Positions 8,859 to 18,455 of a DNA stretch of 64,000 bases are shown piece after piece. This DNA is from Escherichia sp. E1V33 (GTDB lineage: Bacteria; Pseudomonadota; Gammaproteobacteria; Enterobacterales; Enterobacteriaceae): assembly GCF_004211955.1 (NCBI RefSeq), contig NZ_RHJI01000011.1, positions 124,001 to 188,000 of the forward strand. Reading direction: 5' to 3'. The notes under the pieces are model-generated. The model was given only the letters and a program-made list of their open reading frames with translations. It did not search any database and was not told the origin of the DNA. A program made the translations under genes and the position numbers. Position 1 is the first letter of the stretch. Each line of letters opens with the position of its first letter.

Positions 8859-9737
8859 TTAAAGGAAATGGCAGAATTTACCGACGATGCCGAGAACCAC
8901 GGTAACCGCAATCAGGCGTAGCGGACTCCAGCCGCGACGTACCAGCCAGAACATGGTCAGGGTATAGACCAGCGGTAAGAAGGCAGGCATCAGTTTGTCA
9001 ATAACATCAGCCTGTAACTTAACCACTGCGTCGCCCGCTGTGATTTCCAGCGTGGTGCTTAAACGAACATAGGTTGCCACCAGCGCACCGATTACCGTCA
9101 TCCCAACGATAGACGCAGCATGGCCGACTTTTTTGGTATTCGCTTTAATGAGTGGAATCGCCGCCACGCCCATGCGGTAAGCATAATGCGCCAGACCAAA
9201 ACGCAGCCCCAGGTGTACCACGTTGAACAGCACAATAAAGACGACTGCACCAAGAATGGAGCCTTGCAATGCCAGACTGGCTCCAATCCCGCCACAAATC
9301 GGCAGTAGCGTTAGCCAGAACATTGCATCGCCAATCCCGCCGAGCGGCGCACCGACGGCAATTTTGGTGCTCTGAATACTGTTAACGTCCTGCTTAGAAC
9401 GCTCCATCGCAAGGATAATGCCGATAACAAATGTCACCAGAAACGGATGGGTATTGAAGAAACCCATATGCCCCTTCATGGCGCGCGCCAGGTCGCGTTT
9501 ATTAGTGTGGATCTTTTTCAGAGCAGGCAGCAGACCGTACAACCAGCCGGAAGCCTGCATACGTTCGTAGTTAAAAGACGCTTGTAACAGCATGGAACGC
9601 CAGGCGACGCGGTTGATATCTTTTTTCGTCAGCTCCGCGCCAATGCTCTGATCTTCGTATACGTTTTCATTGACGCCAGTCAGCAATGTTTCTTCGTTTT
9701 CACTGACGTTCGGCAGGGTGGTTTGATTAGATGCCAT
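8859..9737 (-). CDS. agaE: AgaE, PTS mannose-family IID component (GalNAc)
   Basis: The IID membrane subunit of the GalNAc-specific permease AgaVWEF has 292 residues from the ATG at 9737 (MASNQTTL). A TTG two codons upstream is possible but less likely. It has the IID signature LLQASFNYERMQASG near residues 50-64 and a G-G-I-G-D-A-M-F-W motif. It is about 30 residues longer at its N-terminus than AgaD, its paralogue in the second transporter. Its start overlaps the end of agaW by about 11 bp. The gene is deleted in K-12. Confidence 0.94.
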   Translation of the reverse strand: MASNQTTLPNVSENEETLLTGVNENVYEDQSIGAELTKKDINRVAWRSMLLQASFNYERMQASGWLYGLLPALKKIHTNKRDLARAMKGHMGFFNTHPFLVTFVIGIILAMERSKQDVNSIQSTKIAVGAPLGGIGDAMFWLTLLPICGGIGASLALQGSILGAVVFIVLFNVVHLGLRFGLAHYAYRMGVAAIPLIKANTKKVGHAASIVGMTVIGALVATYVRLSTTLEITAGDAVVKLQADVIDKLMPAFLPLVYTLTMFWLVRRGWSPLRLIAVTVVLGIVGKFCHFL

Positions 9738-10506
9738 CTTCAAATTCCTCTTTCTGTGCCGCAGGTTGAGTCGGTTCAGGAGATTTACGCAGCAGGTCGA
9801 TCAGCGCCATAGCCAGCGCGGCGGCAGCAATAGCCAGCACCGGTAACTTGAGCCAGGCGGCGGCAACGAAGCCCAGGATGAAGTAGGGGATGTAGACGTT
9901 TTTCATCATGATTTTCAGCAGTACGGCAAAACCGATTGCTGGCATGATGCCGCCCGCGACGCCGAGGCCGTCGATTAATCGTTGCGGCAAGACATCAATG
10001 ATGGTTTTTGCATGTTCCGCACCGAAGTAGATAGGCAGGAAAGCGCAGAGAAAATAGAAAGTGCCGAGTGCCAGCAGTGCCAGATAGTTCACGCGTTCAA
10101 TGCCGCGAGTATCGGCGTTCTCCGCCATCCGGTCGCAGCGGGACATCACGCCAGACATCACCGAGAACAGGAAGGTAATCCCCATCTGTACTGCAACAGC
10201 GAAAGGTACGGCGACACCGACCGCGACATCGGGTTTCACGCCAGTAGTAATGGCAAACGCCGTGCCGACGATAGTACCGATAATCACGTTAGGCGGCTGT
10301 GCGCCCGCCAGCGGGGCCAGCCCCATCCACACCAGTTCCAGCGTACCGCCGGTTAAAATACCGGTATGCAGATCGCCAAGTACCAGCCCGACTAACGGGC
10401 CGAGGACCACCGGGCGGTGCATATGGGTTAAGCCGTTAAACATATCCAGGCCAGCGATAAAGGCGATAATGCCCAACGCGAATGCCTGCAACAGACTGAT
10501 TTCCAT
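9727..10506 (-). CDS. agaW: AgaW, PTS mannose-family IIC component (GalNAc), full length
   Basis: The 259-residue IIC subunit forms the GalNAc channel with AgaE. Family motifs are visible: T-G-I-L-T-G-G-T-L-E-L-V-W and G-A-Q-P-P-N-V, with many hydrophobic segments and a charged C-terminal tail. In K-12 only a truncated piece of about half this length remains, so a complete gene is evidence for a GalNAc-utilising strain. It follows agaV by 10 bp and overlaps agaE. The start MEISLLQAF aligns with the start of AgaC. Confidence 0.95.
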   Translation of the reverse strand: MEISLLQAFALGIIAFIAGLDMFNGLTHMHRPVVLGPLVGLVLGDLHTGILTGGTLELVWMGLAPLAGAQPPNVIIGTIVGTAFAITTGVKPDVAVGVAVPFAVAVQMGITFLFSVMSGVMSRCDRMAENADTRGIERVNYLALLALGTFYFLCAFLPIYFGAEHAKTIIDVLPQRLIDGLGVAGGIMPAIGFAVLLKIMMKNVYIPYFILGFVAAAWLKLPVLAIAAAALAMALIDLLRKSPEPTQPAAQKEEFEDGI

Positions 10507-10516
10507 GATGAATCCC

Positions 10517-10990
10517 TCAAAGTAATTTAAAGAGGTCCACAGCAGGCTCTGTCGGGACGCCCTGAACGAAGCATTCCACCCCAGCGGCTTTCAGGTCGTT
10601 AAATGCTGCGATATCGCCCGCATCCACAGAAACCGTTTTGGCGATTTGTTGCTTGCCATTGGCGTAGTGCATATTGCCAACGTTAATGCGATTCACCGGA
10701 ACGCCACCTTTCACCAGCGTCAGGAAATCGGCAGGTGTTTTACATACCAGCAGGATTTTCTGTCGATCGGCGGCGCGATGAATGTTGTCGATAACTTTTT
10801 GCAGCGTCCAGAAACGTACGGCGATCCCTTCTGCCAGTACCATTTCCATCAGGTTTTGTTGTACCGGATCTTCGGCAACCTCATCGTTGGCTACCAGCAC
10901 CAGATTTGCCCCCGCAAATCCGACCCACTGAACGCCGACCTGACCGTGAATCAAGCGTTCATCAATCCGGCTTAAAACAATATTTGGCAT
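10517..10990 (-). CDS. agaV: AgaV, PTS mannose-family IIB component (GalNAc)
   Basis: This 157-residue cytoplasmic IIB subunit carries its active-site His15 in R-I-D-E-R-L-I-H-G-Q-V. It is phosphorylated by AgaF and phosphorylates GalNAc during transport. I chose the ATG at 10990 (MPNIVLSR) because a GAGGAA ribosome-binding site lies just upstream and the paralogue AgaB begins equivalently; an upstream start would run into kbaZ. The gap to kbaZ is 22 bp. Confidence 0.94.
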   Translation of the reverse strand: MPNIVLSRIDERLIHGQVGVQWVGFAGANLVLVANDEVAEDPVQQNLMEMVLAEGIAVRFWTLQKVIDNIHRAADRQKILLVCKTPADFLTLVKGGVPVNRINVGNMHYANGKQQIAKTVSVDAGDIAAFNDLKAAGVECFVQGVPTEPAVDLFKLL

Positions 10991-11012
10991 AGCGTGTTCC
11001 TCTTTGTTTTGC

Positions 11013-12293
11013 TTATTGGCCTTCACAGGCTGTGTGGTACTGCGCCAGGATGTCCTGAATATGGTTGATAATGAGTTCCCGTGGCGTTGGCTGCAGCTCG
11101 CCGGAGCGAACTTTCACGTACTGCAATGGCAGATACTGGCTGATCAGCGGCAGCGGAATTGGTGAATCCGCCAGATTACGTACCAGATGAGCGAAAGCGT
11201 CATCAATCTGGCTGTCCGGCCAGTAATAGCGCACGCGATCCGAGTAGCTATAACCACGCGCCAGACGACGCGCGTTGCCGTCACCGTGGTAGTGGCTTTG
11301 CCAGTATTCCGGGCGGTCGAGCATCACGTTTTCCAGCACCTGACGCAGACCAGAACAGGCTTTTGCTGGCACCAGTTCTTCTTCAATCGCTGCCAGAGAG
11401 AACAGAGCTTCACGCAGGGCGAAGGTCAGCGCTGGGCCAACTTTCAGAATGGCAAAGTGGTCAATCACCAGCTGGCGCAGCGATTGCGGCGTTTGATAAT
11501 CGGTAGAGTGCGCTTCGAAAATCAGCGTTTCGTAGTTTTCGACCATCTGGCTTAAGGCGGTCGCTTTGGCGGGCTGATAATCAATAACGTTGGTGTGATC
11601 GAATTCGACGCCGGGTTGAACCACCAGGGCAATGATGCGTGGCCAGATGGCATTCAGACCCTGCTTTTCAAAGGCGTGACGATGGGCTTCCAGCGTGGCG
11701 CGGGCGGCATCCGGCGTGGTGACCGCCAGCTCGCTTAAGGTTTCATGCGCGCCGCCAGGCACCGGAACTTCGGTGCCTATGACATACACCAGATCGGCCT
11801 CGCCAAAATGTTCACGGCAGGTTTCTTCCGCCACTTTCGCCAGACGAGCGGCGCGTTCGGCAACGATGCCATCAGTTAAGGGAACCGGATCGTCCTGACA
11901 GGACATGCTGCAATCAAGGTGAATTTTTTTGAATCCTGCCGCGACGTAGCTTTTAATCAAATCATCGGCATTGGCCATCGCCTGAGCGGCAGGCAGGTTT
12001 TGCCAGCGGTTTGGCCCCAGATGGTCGCCACCCAGAATCAACGCGTCCTGTGGGAAATTCAGCGAGTCAGCAAGCTGGCAAACAAAGCCGCGAAAATCGG
12101 CGGGCGTCATTCCGGTATAACCGCCGAACTGGTCCACCTGATTGGACGTCGCTTCAATCAGTAGCGGAGTTTGGTTTGCACAGGCGTAGCGGATTGCAGC
12201 TTCCAGCACCAGCGGATGTGCGGAACAAACGGCATAAATCCCATTTGTTTTGCCCTCTTTATGCTGTCTCACCATTTCTGTCAGATGTTTCAC
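11013..12293 (-). CDS. kbaZ: KbaZ, tagatose-1,6-bisphosphate aldolase stabilising subunit
   Basis: KbaZ (AgaZ) is a 426-residue GatZ/KbaZ-family protein with no aldolase activity of its own. It is needed for full activity and stability of KbaY. It starts [11 protein letters not shown], and its length equals the K-12 protein. It is the first gene of the kbaZ-agaVWEF-agaA operon. Its promoter faces agaR across a 248-bp region with several AgaR-type operators. That the aldolase partners sit in different operons under the same repressor suggests coordinated expression. Confidence 0.95.
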   Translation of the reverse strand: MKHLTEMVRQHKEGKTNGIYAVCSAHPLVLEAAIRYACANQTPLLIEATSNQVDQFGGYTGMTPADFRGFVCQLADSLNFPQDALILGGDHLGPNRWQNLPAAQAMANADDLIKSYVAAGFKKIHLDCSMSCQDDPVPLTDGIVAERAARLAKVAEETCREHFGEADLVYVIGTEVPVPGGAHETLSELAVTTPDAARATLEAHRHAFEKQGLNAIWPRIIALVVQPGVEFDHTNVIDYQPAKATALSQMVENYETLIFEAHSTDYQTPQSLRQLVIDHFAILKVGPALTFALREALFSLAAIEEELVPAKACSGLRQVLENVMLDRPEYWQSHYHGDGNARRLARGYSYSDRVRYYWPDSQIDDAFAHLVRNLADSPIPLPLISQYLPLQYVKVRSGELQPTPRELIINHIQDILAQYHTACEGQ

Positions 12294-12324
12294 TTTCCTC
12301 TCCAGTTTAGATTACTGCAACTTT

Positions 12325-12348
12325 AATCTTTCGTTTTGTTTCAATTGA
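12325..12348 (+). promoter_or_regulatory. AgaR-type operator near the kbaZ promoter
   Basis: The core TTTC-G-TTTTG-TTTC at 12329-12343 matches the AgaR pattern with about three mismatches over 24 bp. It lies 32-55 bp before the kbaZ start. Two weaker matches on the other strand lie near 12366-12389 and 12404-12430. The spacing of several sites fits looping or cooperative repression of kbaZ and agaR. Confidence 0.55.
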
Positions 12349-12501
12349 TACTGCGACATGGTGAGATAAAAATAAAACGAAAGATAATAGTTTTCTGATC
12401 TGATTCACAAAAGAAACATAATGAAAGCCACTGAAACGAGAGTAGCTTGCGCCAATGGGCAAGGTGGGCTTGCATTTGCTTAATAGAAAGGCGTTAATAG
12501 G

Positions 12502-12525
12502 CAAAACGAAATGAAACGAAAGTTT
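12502..12525 (-). promoter_or_regulatory. AgaR operator upstream of agaR (autoregulation)
   Basis: Read on the minus strand this 24-mer fits the remembered AgaR consensus at every position. It ends 16 bp before the agaR start codon, so bound AgaR would block its own transcription or initiation. Confidence 0.68.
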
Positions 12526-12541
12526 TACGAAAGGACTTACT

Positions 12542-13351
12542 ATGAGTAATACCGACGCTTCAGGTGAGAAGCGAGTGACAGGCACCAGCGAGCGACGAGA
12601 ACAGATCATTCAGCGTCTGCGACAGCAAGGGAGTGTGCAGGTTAACGATCTGTCGGCATTGTATGGCGTATCTACTGTGACGATCCGCAATGATCTGGCG
12701 TTTCTGGAAAAGCAGGGGATCGCTGTGCGTGCCTATGGTGGCGCGTTGATCTGCGATAGCACGACGCCGTCAGTCGAGCCATCAGTGGAAGATAAAAGCG
12801 CACTGAACACCGCGATGAAACGCAGCGTTGCGAAAGCTGCCGTTGAGTTGATTCAGCCAGGTCATCGGGTGATCCTCGATTCCGGGACCACCACTTTTGA
12901 GATTGCCCGTCTGATGCGCAAGCACACTGACGTAATTGCGATGACCAACGGTATGAACGTGGCTAATGCGTTGCTGGAAGCGGAAGGCGTTGAGCTGCTG
13001 ATGACCGGCGGGCATTTGCGCCGTCAGTCGCAATCTTTTTACGGCGATCAGGCTGAGCAATCGCTGCAAAATTACCACTTCGATATGCTGTTTCTTGGTG
13101 TAGATGCGATCGATCTGGAGCGCGGCGTCAGCACGCATAATGAAGATGAAGCCCGTTTAAACCGCCGGATGTGCGAAGTTGCGGAACGGATCATCGTGGT
13201 CACCGATTCCAGTAAATTCAATCGTTCCAGTTTACATAAGATCATTGATACTCAACGTATCGACATGATCATTGTTGATGAAGGCATTCCTGCGGATAGC
13301 CTGGAAGGGCTGCGAAAAGCTGGGGTTGAAGTGATTCTGGTCGGGGAGTGA
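12542..13351 (+). CDS. agaR: AgaR, DeoR-family repressor of the aga regulon
   Basis: This 269-residue DeoR-family repressor has a helix-turn-helix at about residues 33-55 ([16 protein letters not shown]). A C-terminal sugar-phosphate-sensing domain carries the family motifs D-S-G-T-T and the late V-T-D-S-S-K. AgaR represses both aga operons and itself; the effector is thought to be a phosphorylated pathway intermediate. It is divergent from kbaZ. A weak inverted repeat at 13359-13393 (TGCCCGC with GCGGGCA) may end the message before yhaV. Confidence 0.96.
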
Positions 13352-13405
13352 GAAAGGGTGCCCGCTGGTCAACACGAATGCGTTCGGCGGGCATTGTGAA
13401 CACCA

Positions 13406-13870
13406 TCAATGGGTTTCTTCTGTCTCTCGGGTGAGGGTTTCCCAGTCGGCAGGAGGATGTCCTCTTTTTAACATTTTACTGAATACGGTATAGGCATCTG
13501 TTTTTTTACCGTAGGTGCGCAGCGTGTTTTCATCGTTCATCCATCCCAGAATGATGACTTTCTCTTTTTCACTGTAACGAAAGAAGAGACGATAGCGACC
13601 AGCACCAAATTTTACCCGTGACCAGTCTTTATTTTTCCCAGAGCCTAACGACTTGCCATGACGGAATGCCGGTGATGATGGATTGACCGTGATATGCTCC
13701 TCAATCACTTTATGGACCACCGCCAATAACTTTGTGGCAGCTTTTCTCTGATAATTTTCAGGATCTTTTCCCTTTAATGCCTCGACTTCGGCAACTAAAG
13801 CATCGTAGGTTTCCTGAAAACAGGGATGAGCATATAGCGCCCAACCATTAACCCTTTGTGGAAAATCCAT
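13406..13870 (-). CDS. yhaV: YhaV, RelE-family ribonuclease toxin
   Basis: The toxin of the PrlF-YhaV type II toxin-antitoxin pair has 154 residues. Studies of the K-12 protein describe ribosome-dependent mRNA cleavage and growth arrest relieved by PrlF. Basic segments such as K-N-K-D-W-S-R-V-K-F and G-R-Y-R-L-F-F-R-Y fit the RelE fold. Its ATG overlaps the prlF stop by one base in TAATG, so it is translated after the antitoxin, and the complex is expected to autorepress. Confidence 0.94.
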   Translation of the reverse strand: MDFPQRVNGWALYAHPCFQETYDALVAEVEALKGKDPENYQRKAATKLLAVVHKVIEEHITVNPSSPAFRHGKSLGSGKNKDWSRVKFGAGRYRLFFRYSEKEKVIILGWMNDENTLRTYGKKTDAYTVFSKMLKRGHPPADWETLTRETEETH

Positions 13871-14205
13871 TATTCGTCGTCGCCAATCTCATCGTCAATG
13901 TTGACGTCCATGCCAGCGACAAGTTTCTTTCCTTGTTGAGTGTCGAATGGACGAGTTTTTTGCGGGTTGTTCTGGATATCTGCATCCAGAAAACGCAAAA
14001 ATGCATTCATAGTATGATCCTCCTGTTCATCTCCCAGTCGGCACATAAATACTTGCCCACCAGGCAGAATTTCGTAATGAATGCTGTCCAGGCCTGGCTT
14101 CAGTTTTAAGGCCTCACGCACTGGCGCGGGGATAGTTGTTTGTCCGCGTATCGTGACCTTTGATTCAGTGGTCAGTACAGCGTGAGAGCGAGCATTAGCG
14201 GGCAT
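13870..14205 (-). CDS. prlF: PrlF, antitoxin of YhaV (AbrB-type)
   Basis: PrlF (SohA) is a 111-residue antitoxin with a swapped-hairpin AbrB/SpoVT DNA-binding domain. The segment S-K-V-T-I-R-G-Q-T-T-I-P lies at about residues 15-27. It neutralises YhaV and represses the prlF-yhaV promoter; a prlF mutation was first found as a suppressor of protein export jamming. The acidic tail (D-D-E-I-G-D-D-E) is a plausible contact for the basic toxin. The promoter must lie in 14206-14300, next to the garD terminator. Confidence 0.95.
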   Translation of the reverse strand: MPANARSHAVLTTESKVTIRGQTTIPAPVREALKLKPGLDSIHYEILPGGQVFMCRLGDEQEDHTMNAFLRFLDADIQNNPQKTRPFDTQQGKKLVAGMDVNIDDEIGDDE

Positions 14206-14305
14206 GATTCACTGTCCTTTTACAGCCTGTTTTCTGCTCAAATTATAAGCTTGAACTAAGGTAATGCAAATGCATTATTAATGGACGTGGGGGCTTTAAA
14301 CAATA

Positions 14306-14332
14306 AAAACATGGCACTAAGGCCATGTTTTG
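14306..14332 (-). terminator. Intrinsic terminator after garD
   Basis: On the minus strand an AACATGGC stem with a 5-nt loop is followed by a run of T, 22 nt after the garD stop. This is a canonical Rho-independent terminator separating garD from prlF. Confidence 0.8.
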
Positions 14333-14353
14333 CGAGGGACGTTCCAAAAGAAA

Positions 14354-15925
14354 TCAGGTCACCGGTGCCGGGTTAAACACTGCCAGCTGGTTATGCAGCC
14401 CCCATTGATCCGAGAAGGTTTTCTTCTTCCCGCTGGCGACGTCGAGAATAAAGTGGAACAACTTCCAGCCCACCTCTTCAATGGTCTCTTCGCCGGTAGC
14501 GATAGTGCCCGCGTTAATATCCATTAAATCAAACCAGCGGTTCGCCAGCTCGGTGCGGGTCGCCATTTTAATGACGGGGACCGCCATCAGACCGTACGGC
14601 GTACCGCGACCTGTTGTAAACACTTGCACGGTAATACCCGAAGCTACCTGTTGGGTGCCGCAGACAAAATCGCTGGCTGGCGTTGCTGCGTAAATTAATC
14701 CACGTTTTGTTGGGCGTTGACCAGGCGACAGCACTTCAACAATTGCACTTTTACCCGATTTAGCAATGGAGCCGAGCGCTTTCTCTACCACGTTTGCCAG
14801 ACCGCCTTTCTTGTTGCCCGGCGAAGGGTTGGCGCTGCGGTCGGTTTTTCCCATATTGAGATAGTTATCGTACCACTCCATCTCCTCCAGCAGCCGTTTG
14901 CCGACCTCTTCGTTCACTGCGCGTGGTGTCAGTAGATGGATCGCGTCACGCACTTCCGTTACTTCTGAAAACATCACCGTTGCGCCGCAGCGCACCAGTA
15001 GATCAGACGCATACCCAACCGCCGGGTTTGCCGTTACGCCAGAAAACGCATCGCTGCCACCGCACTGCATGCCGACAACCAGTTCTGAAGCCGGACAGGT
15101 TTCTCGCTGACGTTGATTCAGCTTGTGCAAATGGCGTTCGGCGACCTGCAAAATATCCTCGACCATGGACTGAAAGCCGACATGCTTTTCATCCTGCAAA
15201 CTGACAATGCTGGCGCTTTCTACTGGAATAGCTTGCACATCATCCGTTCCAGTCAGCAGGCGCTCAGGCTGCAACTTTTCACAACCCAGGCCAATCACCA
15301 TTACTTCGCCGCCAAAGTTAGGGTTCAGCGAAATATTGTGAATGGTACGGATAGGCACAACTGCCGCCGGTGCGTTAATCGCCACGCCACAACCGTACAG
15401 GTGATTCAGCCCCACTACGCCATCGACGTTCGGGTATTTTGGCAACAGATCGCGCTCAATGATTTTTACTACGTAATCCACCACGCCTGCCACACAGTGG
15501 ACGCTGGTGGTAATGCCGAGCAGGTTTTTGGTGCCCACGCTGCCATCGGCATTGCGATAGCCTTCAAAGGTGTATCCTTCCAGCGGCGGTAAGGGTTCCG
15601 GGACTTTGGTTGCCAGTGGCAGCGTGTGTAACGGTGGCGCTTCCGGTAGTACAACCATTGATTCGTCGATCCAGCTTCCGCGTGGGATTGCGCGTACGGC
15701 GTAACCAATCACTTCGCCATAACGAATAATTTCACCATTAGCCGGAATGTCCAGCAATGCGACTTTATGCCCCTGGGGAATATGTTCAATTAATTCCAGC
15801 CCATCCGGAAAACGCGTTCCTGCTTTCAGGCCATTATCATTAACAATAATTGCCACATTATCTGTGTCGTGAACTTTTATATAAAACGCAGTTGGCGTTT
15901 CTTGTCTGATTTCGATGTTGGCCAT
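14354..15925 (-). CDS. garD: GarD, D-galactarate dehydratase
   Basis: GarD dehydrates D-galactarate to 5-keto-4-deoxy-D-glucarate, the first step of galactarate use. The 523-residue protein has an N-terminal SAF domain (about residues 1-100) and a C-terminal UxaA-type catalytic region. Conserved Cys-bearing stretches include N-H-L-Y-G-C-G, G-L-G-C-E-K and M-Q-C-G-G-S-D. A paralogue with the same architecture, uxaA, is at 45238-46725. It is divergent from the garP operon; both are activated in K-12 by CdaR (SdaR), whose gene is not in this window. Confidence 0.96.
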   Translation of the reverse strand: MANIEIRQETPTAFYIKVHDTDNVAIIVNDNGLKAGTRFPDGLELIEHIPQGHKVALLDIPANGEIIRYGEVIGYAVRAIPRGSWIDESMVVLPEAPPLHTLPLATKVPEPLPPLEGYTFEGYRNADGSVGTKNLLGITTSVHCVAGVVDYVVKIIERDLLPKYPNVDGVVGLNHLYGCGVAINAPAAVVPIRTIHNISLNPNFGGEVMVIGLGCEKLQPERLLTGTDDVQAIPVESASIVSLQDEKHVGFQSMVEDILQVAERHLHKLNQRQRETCPASELVVGMQCGGSDAFSGVTANPAVGYASDLLVRCGATVMFSEVTEVRDAIHLLTPRAVNEEVGKRLLEEMEWYDNYLNMGKTDRSANPSPGNKKGGLANVVEKALGSIAKSGKSAIVEVLSPGQRPTKRGLIYAATPASDFVCGTQQVASGITVQVFTTGRGTPYGLMAVPVIKMATRTELANRWFDLMDINAGTIATGEETIEEVGWKLFHFILDVASGKKKTFSDQWGLHNQLAVFNPAPVT

Positions 15926-16299
15926 TGTGCAATATTCTCCAGCCAGGGGTTATTAAAATGAGGACCTGGTCTCATTTAAAAATAAATGACTTCATTGGGT
16001 GAAATAAGAATGTCAGGAGTTTAAACGCAGAAATGTGATCAATGTCAATCATTTCAGGGATTGCAGTGCCGCCCGGCAAGGTAAAGCGCAAATCTGTGCT
16101 TTAGCGCGCAACCTTATGTGCATATGCTCAAAATAATATTCAAATGGTATTAATTAAACTAGCATTTGCACAATGATTATTATTCTCGCGCTGCTTATAC
16201 TAATTCCCGAGTTCATTGTCGTTACGGCATAAATGAAACTCATAAATAACACCTTCCCCATAATAATAAAAATCAGCATAAGTACCCGAGGTAAATAAA
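15926..16299. promoter_or_regulatory. garD-garP divergent control region with a CRP-like site
   Basis: The 374-bp non-coding gap carries both gar promoters. A CRP-like site is visible at 16034-16049 (TGTGA, six bases, TCAAT). I could not identify CdaR sites by eye. A GAGG ribosome-binding site lies just before garP at about 16288-16292. I see no gene in the gap. Confidence 0.5.
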
Positions 16300-17634
16300 A
16301 TGATTCTGGACACCGTTGACGAAAAAAAGAAAGGCGTGCATACCCGCTATTTAATATTACTGATTATTTTTATTGTTACCGCCGTTAACTACGCCGATCG
16401 TGCAACGCTGTCTATTGCTGGTACCGAAGTGGCAAAAGAGTTGCAGTTAAGTGCGGTTTCGATGGGTTACATCTTTTCTGCTTTTGGCTGGGCCTACTTG
16501 CTGATGCAAATCCCCGGCGGCTGGCTGCTTGATAAGTTTGGCTCGAAAAAAGTTTACACCTATAGCCTCTTTTTCTGGTCGCTATTCACCTTCCTGCAAG
16601 GCTTTGTTGATATGTTCCCGCTGGCCTGGGCAGGGATCTCCATGTTCTTTATGCGCTTTATGCTGGGGTTTTCGGAAGCGCCATCATTCCCGGCGAACGC
16701 CCGTATTGTCGCCGCCTGGTTCCCGACGAAAGAACGTGGTACTGCCTCCGCCATCTTTAACTCGGCGCAATATTTCTCGCTGGCGCTCTTTTCGCCGCTG
16801 CTTGGCTGGCTGACTTTCGCCTGGGGCTGGGAGCACGTCTTTACCGTTATGGGGGGGATTGGTTTTGTGCTGACGGCGCTGTGGATAAAGTTGATTCATA
16901 ACCCGACAGATCACCCACGTATGTCTGCGGAAGAGCTGAAGTTTATCTCTGAAAATGGCGCGGTGGTCGATATGGACCACAAAAAGCCGGGCAGTGCGGC
17001 AGCAAGCGGACCCAAACTGCATTACATCAAGCAATTGCTCTCTAACCGCATGATGCTTGGCGTATTTTTCGGACAATATTTTATCAACACCATCACCTGG
17101 TTCTTCCTCACCTGGTTCCCGATTTATCTGGTGCAGGAAAAAGGCATGTCGATTCTGAAAGTGGGTCTGGTCGCCTCGATTCCGGCACTGTGTGGTTTTG
17201 CGGGCGGCGTGCTGGGAGGTGTCTTCTCGGATTATCTGATCAAACGCGGTTTATCCCTGACCCTGGCACGTAAGCTACCGATTGTGCTGGGAATGTTGCT
17301 GGCTTCCACCATCATCTTATGTAACTACACCAACAACACCACGCTGGTGGTCATGCTGATGGCGCTGGCTTTCTTTGGCAAAGGATTTGGTGCGCTGGGC
17401 TGGCCGGTGATTTCTGACACCGCGCCGAAAGAGATTGTTGGCCTCTGTGGCGGCGTCTTTAACGTCTTTGGCAATGTTGCCTCCATTGTCACTCCACTGG
17501 TGATTGGCTACCTGGTAAGTGAACTGCACTCCTTCAATGCAGCACTGGTCTTCGTGGGATGTTCGGCGCTGATGGCGATGGTCTGCTACCTCTTCGTGGT
17601 TGGCGACATTAAACGTATGGAATTGCAGAAATAA
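16300..17634 (+). CDS. garP: GarP, galactarate/glucarate/glycerate MFS transporter
   Basis: This 444-residue inner-membrane symporter of the major facilitator superfamily (anion:cation symporter family) brings in galactarate and glucarate. Twelve hydrophobic segments can be traced, with a central hydrophilic loop near residues 205-235. The MFS motif D-K-F-G-S-K-K sits between segments 2 and 3. It is the first gene of garP-garL-garR, with garK further down. It belongs to the same transporter family as ExuT in this window. Confidence 0.95.
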   Translation: MILDTVDEKKKGVHTRYLILLIIFIVTAVNYADRATLSIAGTEVAKELQLSAVSMGYIFSAFGWAYLLMQIPGGWLLDKFGSKKVYTYSLFFWSLFTFLQGFVDMFPLAWAGISMFFMRFMLGFSEAPSFPANARIVAAWFPTKERGTASAIFNSAQYFSLALFSPLLGWLTFAWGWEHVFTVMGGIGFVLTALWIKLIHNPTDHPRMSAEELKFISENGAVVDMDHKKPGSAAASGPKLHYIKQLLSNRMMLGVFFGQYFINTITWFFLTWFPIYLVQEKGMSILKVGLVASIPALCGFAGGVLGGVFSDYLIKRGLSLTLARKLPIVLGMLLASTIILCNYTNNTTLVVMLMALAFFGKGFGALGWPVISDTAPKEIVGLCGGVFNVFGNVASIVTPLVIGYLVSELHSFNAALVFVGCSALMAMVCYLFVVGDIKRMELQK

Positions 17635-17649
17635 GCAAAGGTATAAGCG

Positions 17650-18420
17650 ATGAATAACGATGTTTTCCCGAATAAATTCAAAGCCGCACTGGCTGCGAAA
17701 CAGGTACAAATTGGTTGCTGGTCAGCACTCTCTAACCCGATTAGCACTGAAGTTCTTGGTTTGGCTGGGTTTGACTGGCTGGTGCTGGATGGCGAACATG
17801 CGCCAAACGATATTTCCACATTTATTCCGCAGTTAATGGCCCTGAAAGGCAGCACCAGCGCGCCAGTAGTGCGAGTGCCGACCAACGAGCCGGTAATTAT
17901 TAAGCGTCTTCTGGATATCGGTTTCTATAACTTCCTGATTCCTTTTGTAGAAACAAAAGAGGAAGCAGAGCAGGCTGTGGCATCGACGCGTTATCCGCCA
18001 GAAGGCATTCGCGGCGTCTCCGTTTCTCACCGCGCCAATATGTTTGGCACGGTGGCGGATTACTTCGTTCAGTCAAATAAGAACATCACTATTCTGGTCC
18101 AGATTGAAAGTCAGCAAGGCGTAGATAACGTCGATGCCATTGCTGCTACCGAGGGCGTAGACGGCATCTTCGTCGGTCCCAGCGATCTGGCTGCGGCATT
18201 AGGTCATCTCGGCAATGCCTCACACCCGGATGTACAAAAAGCGATTCAGCATATTTTTAACCGTGCCAAAGCGCACGGCAAACCCAGCGGTATCCTCGCG
18301 CCGGTCGAAGCCGATGCGCGTCGTTATCTGGCATGGGGCGCGACGTTTGTGGCTGTCGGCAGCGATCTCGGCGTCTTCCGCTCTGCCACTCAGAAACTGG
18401 CTGATACCTTTAAAAAATAA
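17650..18420 (+). CDS. garL: GarL, 5-keto-4-deoxy-D-glucarate aldolase
   Basis: This 256-residue class II aldolase of the HpcH/HpaI family splits 5-keto-4-deoxy-D-glucarate into pyruvate and tartronate semialdehyde. The catalytic motif L-D-G-E-H-A-P-N-D puts the base at His50. Metal ligands lie in V-Q-I-E-S and [10 protein letters not shown]. It follows garP by 15 bp and precedes garR by about 35 bp, so the three genes are co-transcribed. Confidence 0.96.
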   Translation: MNNDVFPNKFKAALAAKQVQIGCWSALSNPISTEVLGLAGFDWLVLDGEHAPNDISTFIPQLMALKGSTSAPVVRVPTNEPVIIKRLLDIGFYNFLIPFVETKEEAEQAVASTRYPPEGIRGVSVSHRANMFGTVADYFVQSNKNITILVQIESQQGVDNVDAIAATEGVDGIFVGPSDLAAALGHLGNASHPDVQKAIQHIFNRAKAHGKPSGILAPVEADARRYLAWGATFVAVGSDLGVFRSATQKLADTFKK

Positions 18421-18455
18421 CCACCACCGCAACAAGAGAGATGATTGATATGACT

